From JABLTI01 sp035528035 (GTDB taxonomy: Archaea; Asgardarchaeota; Heimdallarchaeia; JABLTI01): DNA of 64,000 nt. The number at the start of each line of letters is the position of its first letter. Position 1 is the first letter of the stretch. This document shows positions 8,442 to 16,941 of the stretch, piece after piece. The DNA lies in contig DATKZI010000008.1 of assembly GCA_035528035.1 (NCBI GenBank), forward strand, positions 1 through 64,000. The letters are read 5' to 3'. The translations under genes and the position numbers were made by a program. The notes beneath the pieces were generated by a model, which was not told the DNA's origin, did no database searches, and saw only the letters and a program-made list of their open reading frames with translations.

Positions 8442-9071
8442 TTGTCCACAGAAAAATTACGCATAAATCAAATGATCGATGATATAATTAGTAATGCTAA
8501 AGAAGAAGCTAATATAATTTTAAATGATGCTAAGAAGCAAGCTAAAGAAATTCAACAGAAAGGCAAAGATTTAGCTGATAAAGAGAAACAAATCATTCTC
8601 GAATCACGAGTAAAAACAATCAAAGAACAAGAGAAACAACAAATAGCGTCATTGAATTTACAAGCTCGCAGAGAAATTCTCTTAAAGAAAGAAGCAGAAA
8701 TTACGAAAACTTTTGATTTAGCAAAGAATGAATTAACCAATTTCAATAAAAAAGCTGAATATGATAAGATTCTAGTAAGTTTGATTATTGAAGCTGGTAT
8801 AGCGGTTGATGGTGGCAATCTAACAGTATTTCTTCGCAAAGAAGATCAAAATAAAATTAAAGATTTTACTCCAATTGCTAAAGAAGTAACCAAAAAAACT
8901 GGTAATAAATGCTCGTTACAATTGTCTAAAAATACCATAAATACTATTGGTGGAGTAGTGCTCAAAACTGATGATGGATCTATTAGTATAAACAACACTT
9001 TTGAAGCGCTTTTGGAACAGAAATATCGTATTATTAGGACAAATGTAGCTAATACTCTTAGCAATCAATAA
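8442..9071 (+). CDS. atpE: A-type ATP synthase subunit E
   Basis: Peripheral stalk subunit of the archaeal A-type ATPase (V-ATPase E/NtpE family). The N-terminal 100 residues are one long charged helix with the EEANIILNDAKKQAKEI type of repeat that pairs with subunit H; the C-terminal globular part has GGVVLKTDDGSISINNTFEALLEQ, the family hallmark. About 209 residues, normal length. A TTG at 8442 with AAAGGTGAG 7 nt upstream is preferred over the GTG at 8430, which lies inside that ribosome-binding site. No other ATPase subunit gene is in the window, which is unusual (see findings). Confidence 0.88.
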   Translation: MSTEKLRINQMIDDIISNAKEEANIILNDAKKQAKEIQQKGKDLADKEKQIILESRVKTIKEQEKQQIASLNLQARREILLKKEAEITKTFDLAKNELTNFNKKAEYDKILVSLIIEAGIAVDGGNLTVFLRKEDQNKIKDFTPIAKEVTKKTGNKCSLQLSKNTINTIGGVVLKTDDGSISINNTFEALLEQKYRIIRTNVANTLSNQ

Positions 9072-9161
9072 TTAAAAAGAGAAAATAGAAATGTTTTAAA
9101 ATTAATTGAACTAAATCTGACTCAAGTTCCTCTAATTATTAACAGAAAAAAGTGAATTCCG

Positions 9162-9773
9162 ATGAACAAAAAGATATTACAATTTACAATTATATTAACA
9201 AGCTTATTAGCTGTGACATTTGTTATTCAACCTCAAGTAGCACGCACCTCTGCAGAAGCAGGGAGGTTACTTATTTTTGGCCCTAAGATTCCTTCTCAAT
9301 CCATTTATCAAGGTGATACTGTAATTTATGGAGGAACAATATTCAATAACGATACTAGTACAACTTACCTTTTGACTGAACTTGATCTCAGAGTCTATCA
9401 TCCAGATAACACTTCTAAAAATATCCAACCTTATGCCCCATTCACCTTCTATTCCCTTGCTACTCGAAATACTATTAGTCCAATGGAATCGAGAAGTTTT
9501 GCTTTTGAACAAGTATTAGGAAAGGAATGGCCTGTTCATGATAATTACACAGTCTCATTGTATATCTACTTCAGGAATGTTGCTGATGCTGGTGATGAAA
9601 CTGTTTTTGATTTTGAAAAATTACTTGGGAATGCTACTGTTAATGTCGATATCCGTCGGATAAATTCCCCAGACTATGTTTATGTTGTTTTTGTTATACT
9701 ATTAGTTTGTATTGTAGCCCTTCTAATTGTAGGTATAGTTGGATGGGTTCGGGAAAGAAGAAGTAAACAATAG
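9162..9773 (+). CDS. Secreted/membrane-anchored protein with C-terminal TM helix
   Basis: Family not recognised. It has a signal peptide (basic MNKK, then a hydrophobic run FTIILTSLLAVTFVI) and an ectodomain of about 140 residues rich in Thr, Asn and Tyr. Motifs such as SIYQGDTVIYGGTIFN and YTVSLYIYF suggest one beta-sandwich (Ig-like/CARDB-like). A single TM helix (VYVVFVILLVCIVALLIVG) precedes a short basic tail RERRSKQ, so the body should face outside. Possible N-glycosylation sequons (NDTS, NYT, NAT) are present. Monocistronic; a hairpin-plus-T terminator follows. Confidence 0.7.
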   Translation: MNKKILQFTIILTSLLAVTFVIQPQVARTSAEAGRLLIFGPKIPSQSIYQGDTVIYGGTIFNNDTSTTYLLTELDLRVYHPDNTSKNIQPYAPFTFYSLATRNTISPMESRSFAFEQVLGKEWPVHDNYTVSLYIYFRNVADAGDETVFDFEKLLGNATVNVDIRRINSPDYVYVVFVILLVCIVALLIVGIVGWVRERRSKQ

Positions 9774-9774
9774 G

Positions 9775-9811
9775 TAGGGTAAATCTAGCCCTATTTTTGT
9801 TATTTTTTTAT
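9775..9811 (+). terminator. Hairpin plus T-tract terminator
   Basis: TAGGG (9775-9779) pairs with CCCTA (9789-9793), followed by TTTTTGTTATTTTTTT. It lies directly after the stop of the signal-peptide protein and between convergent genes. Confidence 0.6.
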
Positions 9812-10794
9812 TTTACTTTTACACTTGTAGCTGGTACAATAACTTGATATTTTCTTTGTTTCACAGTACGGTAATGAACAGTGATACTTGGTAATATTAT
9901 TTCATATTCACGTGTTGGTTTTATTTTGAAAGTTTCCAAAATAGTTGAATCATAATTAAGTTGGTCAATTATTCTTCTAGGATACATTGAAATCATTTTG
10001 AATTCGTAAGATGGAGGTATTGACATATCTACCAAATAAGCAATGCCTTGACCAATGTTTGAGATTTTTACTTGAATATAACCTTCTTTTCCACAGTATA
10101 ATGGACTGCCAATATCGTATGAAACCTCAATTTGAGGTAGAGCTTCACGTTCTTCAGGAAGTAAATCAGTTGCTTGTGCAACAGCCATTTGTGGGGGACT
10201 AATTCCTTCAAGGGCATAAAGAGCAGCTAAATCTTCATAAGCTATCACATCAGAATAGGAACGATCAATACCAGCATCCAAAAGAAGTTGTTCCAAAACA
10301 TTCGGAAAAGGTTCTTCCTCATGAGCCAATAAATCTAATTCTCGATATTCACTACCATGAACATGCTCCATGTATACTTGATATCCATGGATACCAGGTT
10401 CTAAAGTAGATATTTTTGTAGGATCACAAACAAGAGCAATAGCATTTTCAAAGAGACTTTGTTGATATCTTTGAGTACGAATATCTATACCTGAAAGGAA
10501 AAATCCAAAGGAAGGATGGCTATGAAACCAACCAACAATAACAGCATTGATTTTTTCCGCTTCCTCAGCTATTTTGGGTATTATTGTATAGTCGGTCATC
10601 TCCACAAAAATTGAATTACCACTTGTCATTGGGATAGCTCGTAATACCGTTGCTATATCGCCTTCAATTGTCCCAATTAACCAGCCAATAACTTCTCTCC
10701 ATTGCCTGTATGGTCTATTGGGATTCGCAAATTCAATGACATACTGAAACATTTGTTTATAGGCTTCTTCAGTAACTATAACTGATTGTATCAT
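9808..10794 (-). CDS. JAMM/MPN+ metalloprotease (Rpn11-like) with C-terminal beta domain
   Basis: Zinc isopeptidase fold like proteasomal Rpn11/CSN5. All catalytic residues are seen: E34 in REVIGWLIG, H91 and H93 in FHSHP, S101 and D104 in SGID, giving H-x-H-x7-S-x2-D. In Asgard archaea such proteins accompany ubiquitin-like systems, where they remove or mature modifiers; that role here is inference. Residues about 225-328 form an extra all-beta domain (YIQVKISNIGQGIAYLV, later TFKIKPTREYEI) resembling a CARDB/adaptin-ear type sandwich, which may bind partners. A small GTPase lies 59 nt upstream on the same strand. Confidence 0.88.
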   Translation of the reverse strand: MIQSVIVTEEAYKQMFQYVIEFANPNRPYRQWREVIGWLIGTIEGDIATVLRAIPMTSGNSIFVEMTDYTIIPKIAEEAEKINAVIVGWFHSHPSFGFFLSGIDIRTQRYQQSLFENAIALVCDPTKISTLEPGIHGYQVYMEHVHGSEYRELDLLAHEEEPFPNVLEQLLLDAGIDRSYSDVIAYEDLAALYALEGISPPQMAVAQATDLLPEEREALPQIEVSYDIGSPLYCGKEGYIQVKISNIGQGIAYLVDMSIPPSYEFKMISMYPRRIIDQLNYDSTILETFKIKPTREYEIILPSITVHYRTVKQRKYQVIVPATSVKVK

Positions 10795-10853
10795 TTTTCT
10801 CTCAACTTCTGTGATTCTACCCTTGAGTTATTTTATCTAAATCTTCTTTAATT

Positions 10854-11507
10854 CTAGAAGGATTTTAGTAGTTTTCCTTTTTTAACAATTTGAATTAACC
10901 AATTTTCAAAAGGTTTTCTAAAAGCATCAATTGATGGATAGATGTCCTCATCCTCAGTAGGTGTCTCTATTACTTCTGAATAAGCGATAATACGATTTGC
11001 TGCTGAAATCTCAAGATAAGGAATCGGGATATGCTGTTTTTCAGTTAGATTTTTAGCTAATTCTTTTATTTCTGAAATTGATGCTTGTTCACTATTATTT
11101 TCTCTTAGATCAGATTTATTTCCGCATAGAAGTAATGGTACATTCCCTACATGTCCCCATATAATATCACGCCACTTTGATATGGATCTATAACTTACTT
11201 TATTGGTCACATCAAAAACGATTATTGCTCCTTTTGCACTATGATAAAAAAGAGAATGTAAATAAGGAAAATATCTTTGTGAACGCAAATCGTAAATAAT
11301 ACCTTTCATTTTAGTTTTGCTATTTGAATCTTCATCTTGCAGAGGTAACTCAAATGAAACTGAGTATCCTCTTTCTGAAACTCCTCTTCTTACGAGAGCA
11401 TTAACAAGGGTCGTTTTTCCAACCTTTGAATCACCTACTAGAACTATTTTTAGTATACTTGAGGATTCTTCTCCTGATTGGAATTTTGTCTCTATAATAG
11501 GTTCCAT
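10854..11507 (-). CDS. Rab-like small GTPase with altered switch II
   Basis: 217-residue Ras-superfamily protein. P-loop GDSKVGKTT is at 25-33, NKSD at 120-123 and the G5-type SAA at 158-160, with VFDVTNKVSYRSISKW as in Rab proteins. The G3 motif is DLRSQ (73-77) in place of DTAGQ, so the invariant glycine that contacts the gamma-phosphate is missing; the Gln remains. Switching or hydrolysis may be changed. About 20 residues of polar N-terminal extension precede the domain, and there is no terminal cysteine. Probably co-transcribed with the JAMM gene. Confidence 0.85.
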   Translation of the reverse strand: MEPIIETKFQSGEESSSILKIVLVGDSKVGKTTLVNALVRRGVSERGYSVSFELPLQDEDSNSKTKMKGIIYDLRSQRYFPYLHSLFYHSAKGAIIVFDVTNKVSYRSISKWRDIIWGHVGNVPLLLCGNKSDLRENNSEQASISEIKELAKNLTEKQHIPIPYLEISAANRIIAYSEVIETPTEDEDIYPSIDAFRKPFENWLIQIVKKGKLLKSF

Positions 11508-11808
11508 AATTAATACTTTCCATTCAAATCTGAAAGCAAATAGGTCTACGAATCTTGAGCTAGTTCTACTCCATATTTCTTATTTCATTTGCAATAAGAG
11601 GAAGAACCATTTATTACAGTTGGTTTATTGTATTTATCGTTTTAAAAGTTAATTCAAAAGTTTTTAGCAATTTCACATCTTAATTTAAAAATACTATTCT
11701 AAAGCAAAAATAATCGAATTATTTACATTAAATATAACAAACTATTTAGAGAAATCCAAAACAAACTATGAATAAAGAGTTAATTAAAAATCAATTTGAG
11801 GTTTCAAA
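11508..11808. promoter_or_regulatory. Divergent intergenic region, GTPase / hypB
   Basis: This 301-bp AT-rich stretch holds no gene I can support. TTAAATATAA at about 11729-11738 is a possible TATA box for hypB, and minus-strand promoters for the GTPase-JAMM pair should lie in its left half. No clear inverted repeat was found. Confidence 0.4.
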
Positions 11809-12480
11809 ATGAATAAGACTAAAGAAATCACTGTGCTAGAACGCGTATCAATTAAAAATGAACAAATTGCTTCTGAGATAAGGGATTTTTTACATCAACA
11901 AAAAATCATTAGTTTTAATATTATGGGTTCGCCTGGTGGAGGGAAAACTACTCTTATTGAAAAAACTATTGAATATCTGAAAGGCAAAAAGAATGTTGCC
12001 GTTATTGAAGGAGATTTAGCTACTACAATAGATGCTGAAAAAATTCGCACTTTGGGTGTAGAGGTTTTACAGATAAATACTGGTAGTATGTGTCATTTAG
12101 ATGCGAGACTCATAAAAGATGCTTTGGCAAAAATGGAATTAGCTGGAATTGATTTTTTGTTTATTGAAAATGTTGGTAACCTTATTTGCCCGTCTTCTCA
12201 TGATTTAGGAGAAGATTATCGAATAATACTCGCTAGTGTTCCTGAAGGTCCCAATAAACCAAAAAAATATCCTGTTATTTACAAGGATGCTGATGCAGTA
12301 ATAATAACAAAGTCAGATCTATTAGAACACTTTCCTGATTTTAGTTTAGATGGATTATTTAATCATGCAAAAGAAATTAATCCCTCAATTTTAACCTTTG
12401 AAGTAGCTCTTAAAGGTTCAAATATTAAAATTAAAGAATGGATTAATTGGTTAATTTCTGTTAAACCTAAGGAAAAGTAG
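11809..12480 (+). CDS. hypB: Hydrogenase nickel-incorporation GTPase HypB
   Basis: SIMIBI-class GTPase that, with HypA, delivers nickel to the large subunit of NiFe hydrogenases. The 223-residue product has P-loop GSPGGGKTT (40-48), EGDLATTIDAEKIR, the metal-site Cys-His in GSMCHLDA (95-96), FIENVGNLICP and ITKSDLL. The N-terminal CxxCGC and His-rich nickel-storage region of many bacterial HypB proteins is absent, as is usual in archaea. Encoded alone; HypE is at 54.2 kb. Together they imply a hydrogenase encoded outside the window. Confidence 0.94.
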   Translation: MNKTKEITVLERVSIKNEQIASEIRDFLHQQKIISFNIMGSPGGGKTTLIEKTIEYLKGKKNVAVIEGDLATTIDAEKIRTLGVEVLQINTGSMCHLDARLIKDALAKMELAGIDFLFIENVGNLICPSSHDLGEDYRIILASVPEGPNKPKKYPVIYKDADAVIITKSDLLEHFPDFSLDGLFNHAKEINPSILTFEVALKGSNIKIKEWINWLISVKPKEK

Positions 12481-12536
12481 GAAAACCATTTCCAGTCCTT
12501 AGTAATAACATAAATTAGCTTTGGTCAAAGAAACTC

Positions 12537-12818
12537 TTAATCATCAAAGAGCATTCCTTTGATCAAATCTTTTCTCAGATCCTCTTTGATTTTCGCAATA
12601 ACTCGACCTATGGATTCATCTATAATATCCTCTTCTATTTTTGCTATAAATTCTGTACTTGAAAGTATTTTATACATATTAGAAAGCGCTTTATCCATAG
12701 CAGGTATTATTGCTTCAGCAAAAGCTGATAAGAAAAGATTTGTTAAAGCATTTTTATTTATCCAAGGTCTTTCAGCATAAATTTCTTGTAGTTCTTTGGC
12801 ATTTAATTGTTTGGACAT
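12537..12818 (-). CDS. Small helical protein of unknown function
   Basis: 93 residues, not recognised. It is predicted to be all-helical (ELQEIYAERPW, then amphipathic AFAEAIIPAMDKALSNMYKI and an Ile/Glu/Lys-rich C-terminus), with no signal peptide or TM helix. ATG at 12818 is preceded by a strong GGAGG at suitable distance, which supports it as a real gene. The plus-strand ORF across the same bases (12559-12780) lacks such a signal. It is monocistronic and precedes the actin-like block on the opposite strand. Confidence 0.65.
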   Translation of the reverse strand: MSKQLNAKELQEIYAERPWINKNALTNLFLSAFAEAIIPAMDKALSNMYKILSSTEFIAKIEEDIIDESIGRVIAKIKEDLRKDLIKGMLFDD

Positions 12819-13065
12819 TAATTATTCCTCCAGTAATACAAAATACGAAACTATCAAATAATTAGTTTTTCTATCTTGAAAAGAGTTTAGAAGCTTGCAA
12901 ATTATACAATATAAATAATTTTTTATTGAAAAAAATGTCTTGAAAAGTGTTAAAATGGGAATACTTTTTACCTTCAATCATAATTTAATTCATAATGTTT
13001 TAAGATTAGAAGAAAACTAATCATTATACGTTAAAATGTAACTCCTTGGGAGAATTGATATAGAC

Positions 13066-14139
13066 ATGTCTTTACGTCCAACCTATCGAGCTATAGGTAT
13101 AGATCTTGGCACTTCCACTATCAAATTATCATGTGCACAGCATTTAAAGAAAATTCCTTCTATAGTTGGAACTCCATTAGAAGGCTGGCGGGGATTCAGT
13201 GGAGATTCTTCACTTGAGAAGAATCTAGTAATTCACGATGGAGATAAAAGATTATACATCGGTGAACTTGCCCGACTCCAGAGTGAAATTAAGCGAGAAA
13301 TCGCTAGTGAAGGCAAGGTTAAAAGTATTGAAGACGCTATTCTAGCTATAAAGGCTAGCTTAGCATTAATTTCTGAAAGAGATTTTGATCAAATTATTAT
13401 AGCAACTGGTGTCCCAGTAGCTTCTTCTAAGAAAGAAATGGTTAAATTGGCTAAAGGACTTAAAGGCAATCTTGAGATAAAAGTGGAAAATGAAGCAACT
13501 GGTGATATCTTCGAACGTAAATTAAATATTGAACGATGTATAGTTATGCCAGAACCTTTTGGTACTTATTATTATACTTTGAAAAACGAAGGCGAAAACC
13601 GAGCAGTTGATGCTATTGTTATTGATGTTGGTCATGGTTCAACAGATATTTTGACGTTGTATGAAGGTCGAATAATGCGACAAGCTTCAGGCAGTATTGA
13701 GGAAGCAACTGATACATTAACAAACAGAATAGCCCAAGAATTACAAAATCAAACAGGTAAGATTTTAAGACCTTTTGACTTAATGACAGCAATTTCTCAA
13801 CAAAAGGATGTTTTAACAATTGCTGGTGAAAGATGGGATATTTTAGGAATGAAAGAATATCATGTTGAAATAATAGCAGATGTAATACTTGATGAAGTTA
13901 ATCGCTTAATTGGTACACTACCACCTGATGCGATAATTGAAAAAGTAATTTTTTGTGGTGGCGGAGTTCATATTTTTGGTGATAGATTACGAGCTGGTTT
14001 TGAACAAGCAGGTCTTGCTGAACATCCAGAAATGCTGGTAATACCAGAAGATCCCGTAATGTCAAACGCTATGGGATTTGAGCTGTTCGCTCGAACATAT
14101 GTAAGAAATCTTGGAGATGATGGTATTAATGAGCTCTAA
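13066..14139 (+). CDS. Actin-like ATPase, ParM/Ta0583 type
   Basis: Member of the actin/Hsp70/ParM superfamily, 357 residues. Phosphate-1 loop GIDLGTSTIKL (11-21), phosphate-2 VIDVGHGSTDI (about 185-195) and the adenosine motif FCGGGVHIFG (about 296-305) are all present. Length and motifs fit the plasmid-segregation ParM/StbA group and archaeal Ta0583 better than crenactin or Asgard actin (over 370 residues with distinct inserts). Such proteins polymerise with ATP and push or position DNA. The next gene overlaps it by 11 nt and encodes a ribbon-helix-helix-like protein, as parM is followed by parR on plasmids. Confidence 0.82.
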   Translation: MSLRPTYRAIGIDLGTSTIKLSCAQHLKKIPSIVGTPLEGWRGFSGDSSLEKNLVIHDGDKRLYIGELARLQSEIKREIASEGKVKSIEDAILAIKASLALISERDFDQIIIATGVPVASSKKEMVKLAKGLKGNLEIKVENEATGDIFERKLNIERCIVMPEPFGTYYYTLKNEGENRAVDAIVIDVGHGSTDILTLYEGRIMRQASGSIEEATDTLTNRIAQELQNQTGKILRPFDLMTAISQQKDVLTIAGERWDILGMKEYHVEIIADVILDEVNRLIGTLPPDAIIEKVIFCGGGVHIFGDRLRAGFEQAGLAEHPEMLVIPEDPVMSNAMGFELFARTYVRNLGDDGINEL

Positions 14140-14833
14140 AAAATCTGAAGAAGAGACCCAAACAGAAGATACTGAAGTAGAAAAAGTATCTTCAAAGAAG
14201 TCTACTGGAAAGAGCTCAAAAAAAGAAAGCAAGAAAACTATTCCACAAGAATGGATTGATGCTTCTAAAGAGATTGATCCAGAATTGGATAAAGGAAAAC
14301 GTAGAAGTCTTATCTCAGCATTAAAAAGAAGCATCTCAGTTAAAGGGCCCACACCAGGTTCACTAAAGGACCCAACGAATATTGTCATCACACTCAGTCC
14401 AGCAAAACATGCAGACATTATTGAATATATTGAAGAAAATGTTCCTGCGGGTGGAAAAGCGGAATGGGTTCGAGATTCCATGCGTTTAAAAATGCGTATT
14501 GAACGAGGTGTTTATGGTTTAAACACTTCTGGGCAAGATACCACTCAAAAAGGTGGTGAAGAAGCTCTTCAAACAGTACTAGGGCAATTTGCTGAAGCAA
14601 TGACGAAAGTCATGACTGATATTAAGTCCTCACAAGTAGACTCTGAACCACGTAGAATTACTCCCACACTTGAAGAGACCCGACCAAGACAAACTCCTCG
14701 TGAAAGATCATTGAAAGGTGGTCCCCCTCAAATAAAGAAAATTGATACTCAAAATGGCAAAATAGCTGAGGAAATAAAACCTGATAGACCTTCATTGGAT
14801 GATGCTATTAGTTCAATAGTAGTTGTAGAATAA
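14129..14833 (+). CDS. Ribbon-helix-helix-like DNA-binding protein (ParR-like candidate)
   Basis: 234 residues. A Ser/Lys/Glu-rich disordered N-terminus (about 1-40) precedes a core near residues 80-120. The strand IVITLSPAKH, helix ADIIEYIEENV and second helix AEWVRDSMRLKMRIERG match the ribbon-helix-helix pattern of CopG/ParR-type DNA binders. A Pro/Arg/Lys-rich tail follows (RQTPRERSLKGGPP). ATG 14129 sits inside the end of the actin-like gene with GGAGATGATGG upstream, so translation is probably coupled. The inferred role is to link DNA to the actin-like filament. No repeated centromere-like sites were recognised nearby. Confidence 0.65.
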   Translation: MSSKKSEEETQTEDTEVEKVSSKKSTGKSSKKESKKTIPQEWIDASKEIDPELDKGKRRSLISALKRSISVKGPTPGSLKDPTNIVITLSPAKHADIIEYIEENVPAGGKAEWVRDSMRLKMRIERGVYGLNTSGQDTTQKGGEEALQTVLGQFAEAMTKVMTDIKSSQVDSEPRRITPTLEETRPRQTPRERSLKGGPPQIKKIDTQNGKIAEEIKPDRPSLDDAISSIVVVE

Positions 14834-14866
14834 AAATTAAAGGAGAAAAAATAACGAGGTGTCAAC

Positions 14867-15982
14867 ATGAATATCCTTTACAAAGTACCTCTTGATTTGA
14901 AAGATATAGCCTATTTTCTCGAGGAAGAACAAAATTTTCTGAAAGGTTTTCTTAAACAGCTTGAAGAAGTTAATACTGAAAAGATTGATAAGAAAAGTGT
15001 TGAAGTTATTCAGCTTCTTTTAAATGAAATGTCTTCAGAAGTTGATATAATTTATCCAATGAAAAGCCCCCACATTCAAATTCAAGCTCTTATAACATTA
15101 GCTAATACTTTTTCCAAAGTTTTTTCAAAAACAAAACTTGAACAATTAGGAATTGCTAGCAAATGGATTCTATTAAATAATGGTTATTTAGGAAGCTTTG
15201 TAAAAGAAGATTATGAAATAGCTATCTTGCTTTATCTAATAGCTTTAGTTTATCAAGCAAACGCCTTAAAGAATGTTCAAACGAGTATTCAATATCGGTA
15301 TTTTTACATTTCTGCATTAGCAGCAATAAAAGGGGCTATTCTATTTATGGAAAAATTAGCACCAGCTGAAGAACATTATGCTTATCCTTTCTATCAAATG
15401 CTATTACTTAGAAAACTTGAAGTAGAAGCAGAAATAACAAAATCAGAAGCATTTATTGCCAGAAAACAAGGTAACTTTGATAAAGCAGCAAAATTATTCG
15501 CTGGGGCAGCAGCTTTTCGTTTCTCGATGATGAATTTTGATCTCCCTGTTGGTTCTGATAATCGGGTAAAAATCTATGCTTCATCTGAATTAGGTATGGC
15601 GTGTTTCTATATCGCTGTTGGATTGTCTAATATGAGTGAAGCTGAACAATCACATTATTATCTTCTAAAAGCTAAAAAATACTTTGAAAATGCAGCTAAA
15701 CTTTCGGAAAATAACACCGAATTACTTGAAGCTGCAAATAAACGATTGGACCTAGTGAATCCATATATTGACCGTATCAAAGATTTAGTAGAAAAACCGA
15801 CAAGAAATATTGATGAAATACCGGACCCACAACCCTTAATGATTCACCCTGATCCTGATGCACTCTTCTTTCCAAAGGATAATTCAACTGGAGCTCATTT
15901 GATTTGTTCAAATTGTATCAAAAAAATACCTTGGACAGATACTTGTCCCAAATGTGGTGAGAAAATCGTTCCCATTGAATAG
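14867..15982 (+). CDS. Helical-repeat protein with C-terminal zinc ribbon
   Basis: Not recognised as a named family. 371 residues: helices throughout 1-310 with TPR-like features (AFIARKQGNFDKAAKLFAGA; SHYYLLKAKKYFENAAKLS), then a Pro-rich linker (about 315-345) and a zinc ribbon with CSNC and CPKCG. TPR-type domains scaffold protein complexes. It starts 33 nt after the RHH gene with a GAGGTG ribosome-binding site and ends 42 nt before the MglA-like GTPase, so it is part of the same operon. Confidence 0.7.
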   Translation: MNILYKVPLDLKDIAYFLEEEQNFLKGFLKQLEEVNTEKIDKKSVEVIQLLLNEMSSEVDIIYPMKSPHIQIQALITLANTFSKVFSKTKLEQLGIASKWILLNNGYLGSFVKEDYEIAILLYLIALVYQANALKNVQTSIQYRYFYISALAAIKGAILFMEKLAPAEEHYAYPFYQMLLLRKLEVEAEITKSEAFIARKQGNFDKAAKLFAGAAAFRFSMMNFDLPVGSDNRVKIYASSELGMACFYIAVGLSNMSEAEQSHYYLLKAKKYFENAAKLSENNTELLEAANKRLDLVNPYIDRIKDLVEKPTRNIDEIPDPQPLMIHPDPDALFFPKDNSTGAHLICSNCIKKIPWTDTCPKCGEKIVPIE

Positions 15983-16024
15983 TTACTTATATTAAATTAG
16001 AAACAAAAGAACGGAGACCAAAAA

Positions 16025-16756
16025 ATGCTAATCTCAAAATATCGAACAATAAAGTCACTAAAAATCTGTTATTGGGGTCCTAGCATGTCTGGTAAGACAT
16101 TTACTATAACAGCAATAAAAGTAATGAAATCTCTAGAAGACCCAAAAAGTGTGTTCGATTTTGTAACTGTTGCAGATCAAGAAACAGGAAGAACAGTCTT
16201 TTTTGACCAAGCAGTTTTTGGTTTTGGTAAAAAATCTGAATCGGATGATTTTTTGTTCAAGATTCATGTTTTTACTACAGCTGGTCAGGAGCGATTAAGG
16301 GATACAAGAAAAGTTGTTTTACAAGGAATTCATGGAATTGTACTTGTAATTGATGCAGACTTGGAGCATTGGGATAAAAACATCTGGGCACTTAAAGAAT
16401 TAAAAGAGCTCAAAGGTGATGATATTATTAACAATAAAATACCCTATACAGTTTTTGTCAATAAACAGGATCTTCCATGGGGATCCAAAATTTCTCATCG
16501 TCATGTAGAGCACCTTTTTGAAGTGGCAGATGTAACTGATCTTTTCCCAGATTTAGAAGATCATGTTTTTGGTGGTTCTTGCCAACTCGCACGAAAAGAT
16601 TTGGCTGTCCTACTAAAGGAAACACCACGTGATATTATTTTAAATAAAGAAGGTCATTTTAAGAAGGATTATAGGCCAAAATCATTTGATCCCCTAATGA
16701 AATCATTAGAGAATATTGTTAAACAAGTTATCAGAAAGCAATTAACTGAGACATAA
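16025..16756 (+). CDS. MglA-like small GTPase
   Basis: 243 residues. P-loop GPSMSGKT (18-25), GRTVFFD after switch I (MglA proteins have DRTLFFDF here), TAGQE (85-89) and NKQD (146-149). The GRTVFFD element and the lack of a Ras-type SAK point to the MglA/Arf-like group rather than Rab. MglA sets polarity in bacteria and is controlled by the Roadblock protein MglB; Roadblock genes are in the window at 5.2 and 36.8 kb but not in this operon. A long C-terminal extension (about 185-243) follows the G domain. Confidence 0.82.
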   Translation: MLISKYRTIKSLKICYWGPSMSGKTFTITAIKVMKSLEDPKSVFDFVTVADQETGRTVFFDQAVFGFGKKSESDDFLFKIHVFTTAGQERLRDTRKVVLQGIHGIVLVIDADLEHWDKNIWALKELKELKGDDIINNKIPYTVFVNKQDLPWGSKISHRHVEHLFEVADVTDLFPDLEDHVFGGSCQLARKDLAVLLKETPRDIILNKEGHFKKDYRPKSFDPLMKSLENIVKQVIRKQLTET

Positions 16757-16941
16757 ATTCCAAAATAAGAAATAATTTTAACAAAAAAATGTAACAATCG
16801 TTAACTATTAGTATTCAAACTCCATTTTTAAAAAAGATGTGCTATATTTATATTCTAAGTCAAAGAAAATACATATAAAACTGAAATTTGTCGAAATTCA
16901 ATCTCTCACATTGATAATATCCTTTAGGGGACTAAAAAATT

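Noticed and set aside
13066..14139. Reading the actin-like gene as an Asgard eukaryote-like actin
   Set aside because: Length, phosphate-loop sequences and the ParR-like neighbour fit ParM/Ta0583 better; actin-specific segments are not seen.
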